64,000 bases of DNA from an uncultured Campylobacter sp. (lineage in GTDB: Bacteria > Campylobacterota > Campylobacteria > Campylobacterales > Campylobacteraceae): NCBI GenBank assembly GCA_900539255.1, contig UQBJ01000004.1, positions 1-64,000 of the forward strand, given 5' to 3'. The position numbers and the translations under genes were made by a program. The notes below the pieces were generated by a model. It had not been told where the DNA came from. It did no database searches and was given only the letters and a program-made list of their open reading frames with translations. The stretch's first letter is position 1; every line of letters starts with the position of its first letter. This document shows, in pieces, positions 53,159-62,556 of this stretch.

Positions 53159-53247
53159 TTGCCAAGTGTCAAGCAAGTTTCGCCAAAGCTTAAAGCAAAC
53201 AAGACTTGCAAAGTGTCAAAGCAAGTTTCGCCAAAGCTTAAAGCAAA
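53159..53247. repeat. 41/42-bp direct repeat in the receptor leader
   Basis: Copies at 53159-53199 and 53206-53247 share TCGCCAAAGCTTAAAGCAAA and AAGTGTCAA, differing by two or three bases. They lie in the long leader of the receptor gene. Further down is a hairpin CGGATGAG/CTCATTTATCCG (about 53306-53330). The leader is richer in G+C than the rest of the gap. It matches no riboswitch class I can recognise. Confidence 0.6.
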
Positions 53248-53503
53248 AGTTGGAACGAAATTTGCTAGCAGACACATACCTAGCCCATAAAGGCTAACGA
53301 ACGGCAAACGGATGAGCCACTCTCATTTATCCGCCTTGTCAGCGTCATCGAGGACAGCCAGACAAGACGAGTTGAGCGCAGTCCCAGCGCAGCAGTTCAG
53401 CCTAAAAGCTAGATTTGTCGGAGTAGGGCGCGCGCGTTAGATTGTCAGCGAGCCTTACCAACCACGGCGAAACGAATTCGCCTATTTTACGAAAGGATAT
53501 ACG

Positions 53504-56500
53504 ATGAAAAGACTACTTCTCATCATCACACTTGTGCTTTTTAGCGCAGGTTTCATCACTGAGGCGTTTGCAGCACCAGCACGGGGGGGGGGCTGCTACT
53601 AAGCGCACCGCCAAAAAGGCTACCACAGCCAAAAAAAGAGTTGCGACCAAAAAGGTAGCCAAGCAGCGCACTCAGCGCGCACCATTAGAAGCAGTGAGCA
53701 AACTCACTGAATTCCAGCAAGATTTCCAAGCCAAAGAAGCGAAAAAGCGTGGCAAAGAGCAGCAGTTAGGGCTTATGCCTAGTGAGATAAACATTCTCAA
53801 CCACAATGTCTTCCACGCCGATGCCGCCGCCATTCGCGGTGCGAGAGAGACAGAGCAAGCCTTGCGCTACTTGCCTTTCGTTACCGTCATCAACACAGCG
53901 GGCTTTGGCTACAACTTCGACATTCGCGGACAAGGGCGTTTAAGCTCCAACGGCGTGAAAATGTTTATCAACGGCGTTCCCGTTACGCCTGTGGATAGCT
54001 ACTTTCAGCCTATGCCCATCCACACCCTTATCCCAACCAACATTCAAGAGATAGAAGTCTTCCCCGGTAGCGGTGCAGTGCTTTACGGCTCAGGCACCAA
54101 AGGCGGCACGATAAATATCATCACAAGTAAGCGACAAAACCCTTACTTCCTAGTAGGCGGCGGCTATGTCAATACCACAGCGAGCAAGGGCAACAGCTTC
54201 AACGCCTTTGCGCAAGCGGCTGAGAATTTAGGGCGTGATTTAAAAGTCAATGCAGCCCTTGCCGCTAGCGTTTTAGGCGGACCGCGCACTGATGACAGCT
54301 TACTTGCTGCACAAGCCACACTCGGGGCTGAGTATAAAATGGGCGTAGGACAAGCCATCAGCTTTGACGCTGATGCTTACTATGGCAAGGTAAAAACCAC
54401 TCCCTACAACTCACTTTTGGATTTTACAAACATAAACGAGTTTATGCGCAGCACGCTTTCTTTGCCCGGACAAAGCTTGCAAGGCTATGCCGCGCAATCA
54501 CCTTATGAGGAAAACCGCTATATGTGTTTAGCAGGTATGGGTGGCTGTGCCTTTGGCACAAACGATTTCGAGCCTACCGATGAGGACAGAGCGACTCCGG
54601 GCTATGGCACCATAGACACGACTCAAATCCGCGCCACAGCGAAAATCAACTATTTCAGCCAGCTTGCCCGCAGACTTGAATTCAACGCCGCAGGCTTTGC
54701 GGACTTTGGCAGCAAAAAGTATAACGAGCATAAAATGAACACTCCATTTTTCGTGCTTGGTTATGTCGACCCCAAAGACCTTAACTATGGACCAAACGGC
54801 ACGCCTTTGCCTGCACTCAAAAATGACGGCAACCGCACGCCTACACACTGGAACAAAGGCTACAACTGGTTTTTACCCCGTGTAACTCACCCTTATCGTG
54901 TGATAAATTCGGGTTGGACGACTCCGCCCGCCGTTGTTGGAAACACGCCACTTGCCGAAAATGTCCTTGTGCCTGAAACAGGACCTGTTATCAAAAGCTA
55001 CACCGATATGCAAGGCAATGTCATCGAAGCAGACGGCGAGCGTGCCGACTGGCAGCTCATCGACCAAAGCGGTTCTAAATTTGATGAGTATAAATTCGGT
55101 GTCAAACCACGCATCGACTGGCGACACCAAAACGGCTTGTTTGTCTTTGGTATTGACTTTTCGTATGAAATGAGCAAGAGAAATTCAAAGACTTATTTAA
55201 GGCAAGCCATCGCGGACGGCTCAGCAATGGGCGGTGTCAAGGGTTACAATAACAACTATCCAGGCACTGACTTGCGCTATGGTTCAGCGAGCTTTTCAAG
55301 CCTTATGGCAAATATCGAGGACAAAACCGACATCAATGTCCTTACCACAGGTGTGTATTTCTTAGAGCGTTACGATATGAGCCGTGAGCTATCACTTGGC
55401 GTAGGCGCACGCTATGAGATGAAAAACTACAATGTCAAAGTCAAAGATACCTTTGAGGGCAAAAAACTTGCCTTTAAGGACTTGAATGCAGACGGCACAT
55501 ACTGCAATGGAAACGCAAACTGCCCCGACTTTGTGGATTATGACAGCGGCACCGTGCTACAAACCACAAACAAGGCTGGCGAAAACAACCCAGACGGCAT
55601 AGCCACACACGAGGCAGATGGGGATTACAGCAAAAACCACGACAACTTCACCTTTGAGCTAGCCCCCGTTTATCGCTACTCAGGCACAGGACTCATCTAC
55701 GCAAGAGGCGAGCTAGGCTACAACGCACCGCCTGCTTGGGCTATGCTTCGTCGTATCGGTATAGTGTGGGGCGCGACTAATACAAGGGATAACTGGCAAC
55801 AAATGTCAAGATGGGACGCGCAAAATCAAAATGTCCAACAACTACCAGCCGCTTCGCCTTTTGGTAAGGTGCTTGAATTTGACTTTGACTTTGAAAACAC
55901 CGACCTTAAAAACGAAATCTACTACACCGCTGAGCTTGGCTGGAAAGAAACCATCGGCAGACGCATAGTGCCTTTGGGGCTTATGGACATCGACATAACA
56001 GGCATTATGCTAAGCGCAAGCGTCTTTTACACAGGCAGTCAAAACGAATTTTACTTTGAGGGCGACACTTGGAGTGGTATGACCTTTGGCAACTACAAAC
56101 AATCACGCCGCATAGGCGCAGAAGTAGCAGCCGAGCAGTATCTTTTCGGTGGGCTTATCGGCTTTAATGAGTCTTTTACCTACCTAAAAGCACAGCAAAA
56201 AGACGCTACGATAGGCTGGGCGGCTATACCCTACACTTATGACTGGAAAGCCACGCTTGGAGCAGCTGTGGATATAAGCGGTTATTTGGAAGTAGTCGAT
56301 GTGGGCGTAAGCGTTTGGCTACAAAATTCAATCTACGGCAACCAAAACATTTACTCTACAAGGATAAATGTTATCCCTGGCAAATTAGACGCGACGAACG
56401 CTGAAACTAATACCCCTGCGCCTATCTTTGTAACCCAAAGAGAAGAGAAAAAACTCAACCCTTATCTAGTGAGCGACTTTGGCTTGACTGTGAATATAAA

Positions 56501-56657
56501 CAAAGGTATGGGAACGGTAACAGCGGGTGTAAAAAATGTTTTCAACACCTTTTACTATGACTACTACAACAACGACCGCAGCGCCGTAGTCAATGAAAAC
56601 CGCTATGTCATCGGACGCGGACGCACCGTCTTCGTCGAAGGAACTTTTAAATACTAA
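53504..56657 (+). CDS. TonB-dependent outer-membrane receptor, phase OFF (G10)
   Basis: The ATG at 53504 with GAAAGGA starts a signal peptide (MKRLLLIITLVLFSAGFITEAFA) that runs into ten G at 53583-53592. In this length the frame ends at TAC TAA (53595-53600). With 9 or 12 G it would continue to 56657, giving about 1,050 aa. The mature N terminus is then a Lys/Ala/Thr-rich stretch (KRTAKKATTAKKRVATKKVA), next a plug domain (FDIRGQGR, VKMFINGVPVTPVD, IEVFPGSGAVLYGSGTKGGTINIIT) and a beta-barrel ending in VFVEGTFKY. The ligand cannot be told; iron-chelate receptors are the usual type. A TonB box is not obvious. Confidence 0.88.
53583..53592 (+). repeat. G10 contingency tract in the receptor gene
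   Basis: Ten G placed just after the signal-peptide codons. One fewer or two more G restores the reading frame to the receptor; the present length is OFF. Confidence 0.9.
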
Positions 56658-56699
56658 AAGTTTGCTTTCGCTTGTCAGACGACTTTGCGGACAAACAAA

Positions 56700-56723
56700 A
56701 AAGGCGAGAACACTCTCGCCTTT
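56700..56723 (+). terminator. Receptor gene terminator hairpin 1
   Basis: AAAGGCGAGA (56700-56709), loop ACAC, TCTCGCCTTT (56714-56723): a perfect 10-bp stem 42 bases after the receptor stop. Confidence 0.75.
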
Positions 56724-56736
56724 ACGAAAGCAACTT

Positions 56737-56765
56737 TTTTAAATACCAAAAGTTTGCTTTCGCTT
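56737..56765. repeat. Second copy of the receptor 3' end
   Basis: Bases 56645-56673, covering the last receptor codons and stop, recur here with 28 of 29 identical, including TACTAAAAG changed to TACCAAAAG. Confidence 0.8.
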
Positions 56766-56767
56766 TA

Positions 56768-56797
56768 AAAGAAACCCTTAAACACTAGGGTTTCTTT
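56768..56797 (+). terminator. Hairpin 2 after the receptor gene
   Basis: AAAGAAACCCT (56768-56778) pairs with AGGGTTTCTTT (56787-56797), 11 bp, loop of 8 bases. It follows the duplicated 3' end. Confidence 0.6.
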
Positions 56798-56802
56798 GCC
56801 GT

Positions 56803-57410
56803 CATTGCGAGCAAATTTTGCAAAAATTTGCGTAGCAATCCACAAAAGACTGAGAGAATAATCTCTCAATCTTTTTTTATGCCTTAAAATCCTTGTCATA
56901 CTGAGCGCAGCGAAGTATCCACAAAATCAAAGTGCGGATTGCACCTTTAAGCGTGATTTTTTACCTTAAATTCAAAGCGTGCCTTAAATTCTGTGGATAT
57001 TTCGCTAACGCTCAATATGACAATATGGATTTTTCGCTACACTCAAAATGACAAAAACCTTGTCATACTTTTATAAATTGTCATACTGAGCCTTTGGCGA
57101 AGTATCTATAAATTCAAAGTGTGTCTTAAATTCTGTGGATATTTCACTAACGCTCAATATAACAAGCGGTGTGGATTTTTCGCTACGCACAAAATGACAA
57201 GGGTTTTTAGCATTTAAGCGTGATAAATTTACAATGTGTAATTAAATTTAAGACAAAATTTGAAATTAAGGCAAAAAATTTAAATTTAAAGTAAAAGTTG
57301 AATTTAAGACGAAAATCTCGAATTTAAAATAAAATTTAAGGCAAAAAGCTTCAAAATTTAAGACAAAACTTTAAATTTAAAGCAAAAAATTTTGATTTTA
57401 AGGTGCGTTT
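56803..57410. repeat. Dispersed repeats and AAATTT-rich end of the gap before the M23 gene
   Basis: The 756-base gap 56658-57413 has no gene. It carries a CGTCATTGCGAGCAAATTTT repeat at 56802, copies of GTCATACTGAGCGCAGCGAA (56896) and of its relatives at about 57060-57110 and 57140-57200, often in opposed pairs. The last 190 bases (57221-57410) are an A/T-rich run of TTTAAATTTAAG-type steps with about 11 RAATTY sites. Confidence 0.7.
56851..56879 (+). terminator. Hairpin 3 with T run
   Basis: TGAGAGA (56851-56857), loop ATAA, TCTCTCA (56862-56868), then ATC and a run of T. A classical rho-independent terminator, the third hairpin within 180 bases. Confidence 0.65.
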
Positions 57411-57413
57411 GGA

Positions 57414-58376
57414 TTATTTGTCAAACAAGGCGTTGAATTTGTCGATGAAATCAAGCGGGTCAACCTGCGTGCCGCCAGCGATGATACCAAAGTGCAAGTG
57501 CGCTCCCGTTACGCGCCCGCTGTCTCCGCTCAAAGCGATGATTTGCCCTTTTTTCACCCTTTGCCCGACTTTAACTTTGAGCTTTGACAGATGATAATAC
57601 TGCGAAAAGATTTTGTAGCCGTGGTCGATGACGACAGAGCCACCAGCATAGTATCTGTCCTTTGCGATGCGCACTATGCCGTCATTTGCGGCTAGCACGG
57701 GCGTGCCAACGGCAGCGCGAAAGTCCGTCCCGCTGTGATAGCTCATCAAAGAGCCGTTAAACACGCGTGCCGTGCCAAAAGCGCTTGTGATGATGGAATT
57801 TATCGGCAGGATAAATTTGCCCTCAAACAAAGCCTTGTTCGTGTAGGTAGCGTAAGTCGCGCGGGCTTCTTTCAGCTCTGCTTGTATGCGCGCAAGCACT
57901 TCTTTGGGCGGTGTTACCTTGCTTTGCGCCACTTGCAAAAGCTCTTGTTTATACGCCCCATCATCGCCCAAAAGGTCGTATTGTAGCCTTTTGCCGTCCT
58001 TATACAAAGCCACGATATGCGCTTGCTGAATGGGCTGCTTGTAGGCTGAACCAAAAATCAAAATAACCTTGTTGTCATTGTCAGGGTGAGTGAAAAATTT
58101 TTCTTTTTTTTCTTGCTTTTGCGTGTTGCTTTGGGACTTTATGCTCTCCAAACCTTGCCTATTAAACTCCAAAAACAGCACCTGCCCCTTGCTGATACTT
58201 AAATTTTGCTCTTGGGTGGCGTTTTCATCGGCATTTGCTTGCGTTGTGGCTTGGGTTACACCGCCTTTGCTTTGGCTTGTGTCGGTGTTTGCTGAATTTT
58301 GGGCTGAATTTATGGCGTTTTGCTCGGCAAAAATGAGCGCAAAACACAGGCAAAGTCCTAAAAATACTCTTTTCAT
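57414..58376 (-). CDS. M23-family peptidoglycan endopeptidase
   Basis: 320-aa precursor with a signal peptide (MKRVFLGLCLCFALIFA) and a low-complexity Asn/Gln/Thr-rich linker (about 20-60), then a central domain and a LytM/M23 catalytic domain. Zinc ligands are visible: His and Asp in SYHSGTDFR (about 216-224) and the HxH in GAHLHFG (about 293-299). Such enzymes trim peptidoglycan and can shape the cell. Four-base overlap with glyS, as in C. jejuni where an M23 gene follows glyS. Confidence 0.87.
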   Translation of the reverse strand: MKRVFLGLCLCFALIFAEQNAINSAQNSANTDTSQSKGGVTQATTQANADENATQEQNLSISKGQVLFLEFNRQGLESIKSQSNTQKQEKKEKFFTHPDNDNKVILIFGSAYKQPIQQAHIVALYKDGKRLQYDLLGDDGAYKQELLQVAQSKVTPPKEVLARIQAELKEARATYATYTNKALFEGKFILPINSIITSAFGTARVFNGSLMSYHSGTDFRAAVGTPVLAANDGIVRIAKDRYYAGGSVVIDHGYKIFSQYYHLSKLKVKVGQRVKKGQIIALSGDSGRVTGAHLHFGIIAGGTQVDPLDFIDKFNALFDK

Positions 58377-60373
58377 AAGCTCACTTCCTTAATGTCCGCC
58401 ACGCTTAAAAATGCCTTATAAATCTCATAAACAAGGGCTTGGCGGTTGGTTTTTAGTCTTTCATCTTTGACATTTATCATCACCTTGTCAAAAAAGTCGT
58501 CAATCTCGGGCTTTAAAGCAAACAAAGCCCTTAAAAGCTCGCTTGGCTTGGCGTTTGGCTCGCATTTTTTAAAGGCTTTGTAAAGTGCCTTTTCTTGCTG
58601 AGTTTCAAATAAATTTTCATCAACGCCCACAGACACCTTTACAGCGATATTTGCAAGCCTTTTAAAAGTGCTAAAATTCTCGCTAAAATCATCTTTTTTA
58701 CTCAAAGCAATCAAAGCCTTTATACTCTCATCAATATGCACCAAATCAGCATTTTGCGACATTAAAACGGCTTTGATGAACGAAGAGTTAGCATTATAAA
58801 GCATATCAAGTCTTTCAAAGATAAAATTTTCAAGGCTTTGCAAATCAAATTTTTTGTAATTTGGCGCAAGTTTGTTTAAAAGTTCGCGCAAGTTGAATTT
58901 AACGCCTAAATTTAGAGCTATTTTAATCACTCCATTTGCCGCACGCCTCAAAGCATAGGGGTCTTTCGTGCCGCTTGGTATTTTATTTACCGAAAAAAGC
59001 CCCATTAGCGTGTCAAGTTTGTTCGCTAGCGCCACGATACTTGAAAATTCATTGCTTGGCAAAGCCCCATTTTCAGCCTTTGGCAAATACTGCTCCCTTA
59101 TGGCAAGGCTGATTTTATCGCTAAATCCTTGCGCTTTGGCGTAGTAACTTCCCATAATGCCTTGTAGTTCTGTAAATTCATACACCATACTTGTGAGTAA
59201 ATCAGCCTTTGCGTAGTGTATAGCCTGTGAAATGTCGCTAAATTCAGCGTTTTGATAAAGCTCGCAAAGTGCCTTTGCCGCTGCTTTTTCGCGCTCTGCT
59301 TTGTCTTTAAGCGTGCCTAAACCCTCTAAATAAAGCACTCCCGCAAGTTTTTCAGGCTGCAAGCCGCTTTTTAAGTCGTTTTGCCAGAAAAACATTGCGT
59401 CTTTTAGCCTTGCACGCAACACGCGCTCGTTGCCGTTGATGATTTGAGCGTAGTTTTCGCACACCGCATTTGCCACGACTATGAAATGATTTGCCAGCTT
59501 TTCGCCCTTAAAAACGCCAAAATATCGCTGATTGTCGCGCATTGAGCTGATGATAACCTCGCTTGGAATTTGCAAAAACTCGCTTTCAAAGCTGCCTAAA
59601 AGGGCTTTTGGATACTCAGTTATAGCTACAACTTCGTCTAAAAGCTCGTTGTCCTCGCTGATTGAAACGCCGTTTTTAGCCTCAATGTCCTTAAATTCGG
59701 CTAAAATTTTCTCTCGCCTTTTGTTTTGATTTAAGATGACAAAGTTTTTTTCTAAAAGTTCAAAATACCCGCTAATGTCCTTAAATTCGCACAAATCATA
59801 GCTCACACTGCGGTGGATAAAGGTTTTTTTGGCACTTTTTACGCCATAGCTTTGAAAACTCACCAGCTCATCACCCAGCACGCACACTAGCGAGCGAATG
59901 GCGCGGATAAACTCGAATTCTCCGTCTCCCCAGCGCATACTCTTGCCAAAATTTAGGCTTTTGAGCCACTTTTCTATCATTTTAGGCAAAAGCTCAGCAC
60001 TTTTTTGCCCAGCGCACTTTTGCTGATGATAAAGCACTTCCTTGCCTTTGATTTGCTTAAATTCAAGCTCTTTTTCGCTGATACCAGCCTTTTGTAAAAA
60101 GCTCTGCCCAGCAGCCGTGAGTTTGCCGTCTTTGTAGGCTATGTCCTTTGGAGCGCCGATGAATTCAGTGGTGCTGTCATCTTGCCTGTCGCTAAATGCT
60201 TCGTGCAAGAGTGTTAGGCGTCTTGGAGTGTAGTAAAATTCAAACTCGCTTTGCAAATGATACTCATCAAGCACCCTTTGCCACTTACTTTGGATATTAT
60301 CAAGTTCTTTAAGTAAAGGCACGGCAGGTAACTCTTCAACACCGATTTCTATAAGCAGTCTTTTTTTCATCAT
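58373..60373 (-). CDS. glyS: Glycyl-tRNA synthetase beta subunit
   Basis: Beta chain of the alpha2beta2 GlyRS; binds the tRNA. The 666-aa protein begins with the family signature LLIEIGVEELPA (residues 5-16), has FIGAPKDIAYKDGKLTAAGQSF and SMRDNQRYFGVF, and a C-terminal DALR-type anticodon domain with LFALKPEIDDFFDKVMINV. Length is normal. Start ATG 60373 or 60370 follows AAAGAAG. A -10-like TAAAAT lies on the reverse strand at 60403-60408. Confidence 0.95.
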   Translation of the reverse strand: MMKKRLLIEIGVEELPAVPLLKELDNIQSKWQRVLDEYHLQSEFEFYYTPRRLTLLHEAFSDRQDDSTTEFIGAPKDIAYKDGKLTAAGQSFLQKAGISEKELEFKQIKGKEVLYHQQKCAGQKSAELLPKMIEKWLKSLNFGKSMRWGDGEFEFIRAIRSLVCVLGDELVSFQSYGVKSAKKTFIHRSVSYDLCEFKDISGYFELLEKNFVILNQNKRREKILAEFKDIEAKNGVSISEDNELLDEVVAITEYPKALLGSFESEFLQIPSEVIISSMRDNQRYFGVFKGEKLANHFIVVANAVCENYAQIINGNERVLRARLKDAMFFWQNDLKSGLQPEKLAGVLYLEGLGTLKDKAEREKAAAKALCELYQNAEFSDISQAIHYAKADLLTSMVYEFTELQGIMGSYYAKAQGFSDKISLAIREQYLPKAENGALPSNEFSSIVALANKLDTLMGLFSVNKIPSGTKDPYALRRAANGVIKIALNLGVKFNLRELLNKLAPNYKKFDLQSLENFIFERLDMLYNANSSFIKAVLMSQNADLVHIDESIKALIALSKKDDFSENFSTFKRLANIAVKVSVGVDENLFETQQEKALYKAFKKCEPNAKPSELLRALFALKPEIDDFFDKVMINVKDERLKTNRQALVYEIYKAFLSVADIKEVSL

Positions 60374-60512
60374 CTTCTTTCATTTTACAAAATCAACGCC
60401 GTATTTTACCCTAAATTTCTTTCAAAAGGGTTTCAAATTTAAGATTTTGCCTTGTGAAAAATATCTTTTTGAATTTTTTGTGAAATTTAAGCTTTTTTTA
60501 AGCTTAAAAAAG

Positions 60513-60518
60513 ATACAA
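60513..60518 (+). promoter_or_regulatory. Probable -10 box upstream of the sulfur-type operon
   Basis: TACAAT in AAAAAGATACAATGCG with A/T-rich upstream DNA. It lies 37 bases before the small frame at 60550 and could drive that frame and the operon beyond. Confidence 0.5.
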
Positions 60519-60549
60519 TGCGTGTTTTATTTTAAAGAAAGGACAAATG

Positions 60550-60780
60550 ATGAGTGTGAATTTCAAGCACGGTTTGGCAAGATTTGGTGCGGATTTGGCT
60601 GTGGTGGATTTGGCGAATTTTCATTTAAATGTAAATTCAAGCAAAAATTTGCAAGCAAATTCAGCAAGCGTAAATTTCAGCGTAAATTTTGGCAAAAATT
60701 CACAAGTATCAAGTGCGAATTCAGCTGTATTTGCAAATTCTGTTCTTTTTTCTATGATGATGCACACGCTTGTGTGCTAG
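60550..60780 (+). CDS. Possible leader peptide ending in Met/His/Cys
   Basis: 76-aa open frame with a good ribosome site (AAAGGA, 7 bases before the second of two ATGs; the first is 60547). The body is Asn/Ser/Ala-rich (FHLNVNSSKNLQANSASVNF) and encoded by AAATTY-dense DNA. The end, FSMMMHTLVC, is rich in Met, His and Cys and lies 374 bases upstream of genes that look like sulfur scavenging. It could be a regulatory leader responding to Cys or Met supply. It may equally be chance coding in a repeat array; no homologue known to me. Confidence 0.4.
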   Translation: MSVNFKHGLARFGADLAVVDLANFHLNVNSSKNLQANSASVNFSVNFGKNSQVSSANSAVFANSVLFSMMMHTLVC

Positions 60781-60838
60781 TGTTTTCTTTTCCCAAAAAT
60801 TCAAGTTAGACGAAGTAAAGCTAAAAAGGCTTTTGGTG

Positions 60839-60864
60839 TTTTGCCTTGCGGTTTAAAGGCAAAA
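60839..60864 (+). promoter_or_regulatory. Hairpin with competing partner in the 60781-61154 leader
   Basis: TTTTGCCTT (60839-60847), 8-base loop, AAGGCAAAA (60856-60864). An upstream AAAAAGGC (60823-60830) could pair with the same GCCTT, so two exclusive folds are possible. No T run follows, so it is not a standard terminator. The rest of the 374-base leader is AAATTT-rich with no other feature. Confidence 0.35.
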
Positions 60865-61154
60865 TCAAAGTTGCAAAATGTTAAATTCATCGCAAAGGTA
60901 AGGTTAAATTTACCAAAAGCGGATTAAAAAAGTGGATTTAAATTTTGCAAAGTGAGTTTAAATCTTATAAAATCGCAAGCAAAAATTTGCAAGATAAGAT
61001 TTAAATTCAAAGGCAAATTGTCGCAAAGGGCGAGAATTTAAGCCTTTGTTTGGAATTTTGCGAAAGTTAAAGCATAAATTTAACTTTAAAATTCAAAACA
61101 AAGGGCTGAATTTCAAGCCTTTACAAAGGCAGTTTGCAAGCAAAAAGGACGAAA

Positions 61155-62555
61155 ATGAGTCAAAAACAAATTTCTTTCAACGCCTTTGAGATGAACTGCA
61201 TCTCGCATTTAAGCCCGGGGCTTTGGCGTTACCCAAATGATAGGGCTTTGGAGTATAAGAGCATTGAGTATTGGCAAGATATAGCCAAAATCGCAGAAAA
61301 AGGGCTGTTTGATGCCGTTTTTATCGCCGATGTGCTGGGAATTTATGATTTGTATGGCGGCAGTGATGAGGCGGCTTTAAGGACGGCTTTGCAAGTGCCT
61401 GTGAATGACCCGCTTTCCCTAGCCGTGGTAGGAGCAGCGGTTACGCAAAATATAGGCTTTGGAATCACAGCTGGTGTGCCTTTTGAGCATCCTTTTCCTT
61501 TTGCACGCAGGCTCAGCACGCTTGACCATCTCACCAAAGGGCGCGTGGGCTGGAATATCGTTACGGGCTATTTGCCAAGCGCAAACAAAAATATGGGTGC
61601 GCGAGAACTCCCGCACGATGAGCGATACGAGCTAGCCGATGAGTATATGGAGGTTATTTACAAGCTTTTGGAGGGCAGTTGGGAGGATAGTGCGGTGATT
61701 TTGGATAAAGCCACAGGCGATTTTGCCGACCCAAGCAAAATTCATCACATAGGACACAAAGGCAAATACTTTGATGTCAGTGGCATTCATCTGTGCGAAC
61801 CAAGCATTCAGCGCACGCCTGTGCTGTTTCAAGCTGGAAATTCCGTGCGTGGTAGGGAGTTTGCAGCCAAGCACGCAGAAGCTATTTTCATCGCTCCGCC
61901 TACAAAAGAGTATGCAAAAACCGCTGTAAAGCAAGTGCGCGAAGCACTTGTAAAGGCTGGGCGCAGTCCGTATAGTGCTAAAATTTATGTGCTGGCTACC
62001 ATTGTTACTGATGAAAACGAGAATTTAGCGCAGGCAAAGTATAAGGATTTGCTCAAATACGCTAGCACGGACGGGGCTTTGGTGATAAATTCAGGCTGGT
62101 TGGGGACGGATTTGAGTAAATTTGCCCTTGACGCACCGCTTGATAACATACAAAGCAACGCTATAAGGGCGCAAGTGGAGGCTTTGAGTAATTCTAAAAC
62201 CCCGCAAGGCGAAACTTGGACTTTAAGGGATTTAATCAAACTCACAGGCATAGGCTGTCAAGGACCTAAAATCGTAGGAAGCCCCGAAAAAGTCGCTGAC
62301 ATTTTGCAAGAATTTGTTGAATTTAGCGATGCAGACGGCTTTAATCTTGCCTATGCTAGCACGCCCGCAAGTTTTGAAGATGTGGTGAATTTCATCGTTC
62401 CACAACTGCAAAAGCGGGGCGTTTATAAAAACGAATACGCCAAAGGCTCGTTAAGACAAAAGCTCTTTGGCAAGGGCGACCGCCTAAATAGCGAGCATAT
62501 AGGCTCGACTTACCGAGTGGGTGGGGTAAATTCCACAGCAAGGCAAAGGGGGTAA
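61155..62555 (+). CDS. NtaA/DszA-type FMN-dependent monooxygenase
   Basis: 466-aa bacterial luciferase-like (LLM class) protein of the NtaA/SnaA/DszA/DmoA family; members use FMNH2 from a partner reductase to break C-S or C-N bonds. Family motifs include SPGLWRYPNDRALEYKSIEYW near the N terminus, EHPFPFARRLSTLDHLTKGRVGWNIVTGY (about 111-139), QAGNSVRGREFAAKHAEAIF and GSPEKVADILQEFVE. ATG at 61155 with AAAAAGGA. First clear gene of a tight operon, probably for organosulfur use. Confidence 0.85.
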   Translation: MSQKQISFNAFEMNCISHLSPGLWRYPNDRALEYKSIEYWQDIAKIAEKGLFDAVFIADVLGIYDLYGGSDEAALRTALQVPVNDPLSLAVVGAAVTQNIGFGITAGVPFEHPFPFARRLSTLDHLTKGRVGWNIVTGYLPSANKNMGARELPHDERYELADEYMEVIYKLLEGSWEDSAVILDKATGDFADPSKIHHIGHKGKYFDVSGIHLCEPSIQRTPVLFQAGNSVRGREFAAKHAEAIFIAPPTKEYAKTAVKQVREALVKAGRSPYSAKIYVLATIVTDENENLAQAKYKDLLKYASTDGALVINSGWLGTDLSKFALDAPLDNIQSNAIRAQVEALSNSKTPQGETWTLRDLIKLTGIGCQGPKIVGSPEKVADILQEFVEFSDADGFNLAYASTPASFEDVVNFIVPQLQKRGVYKNEYAKGSLRQKLFGKGDRLNSEHIGSTYRVGGVNSTARQRG

Positions 62556-62556
62556 G

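Noticed and set aside
53079..53297. 72-aa frame upstream of the receptor
   Set aside because: TTG start without ribosome site, follows the direct repeats; more likely leader RNA.
53250..53500. Cobalamin, TPP or molybdenum-cofactor riboswitch
   Set aside because: None of the conserved boxes could be found; only simple hairpins.
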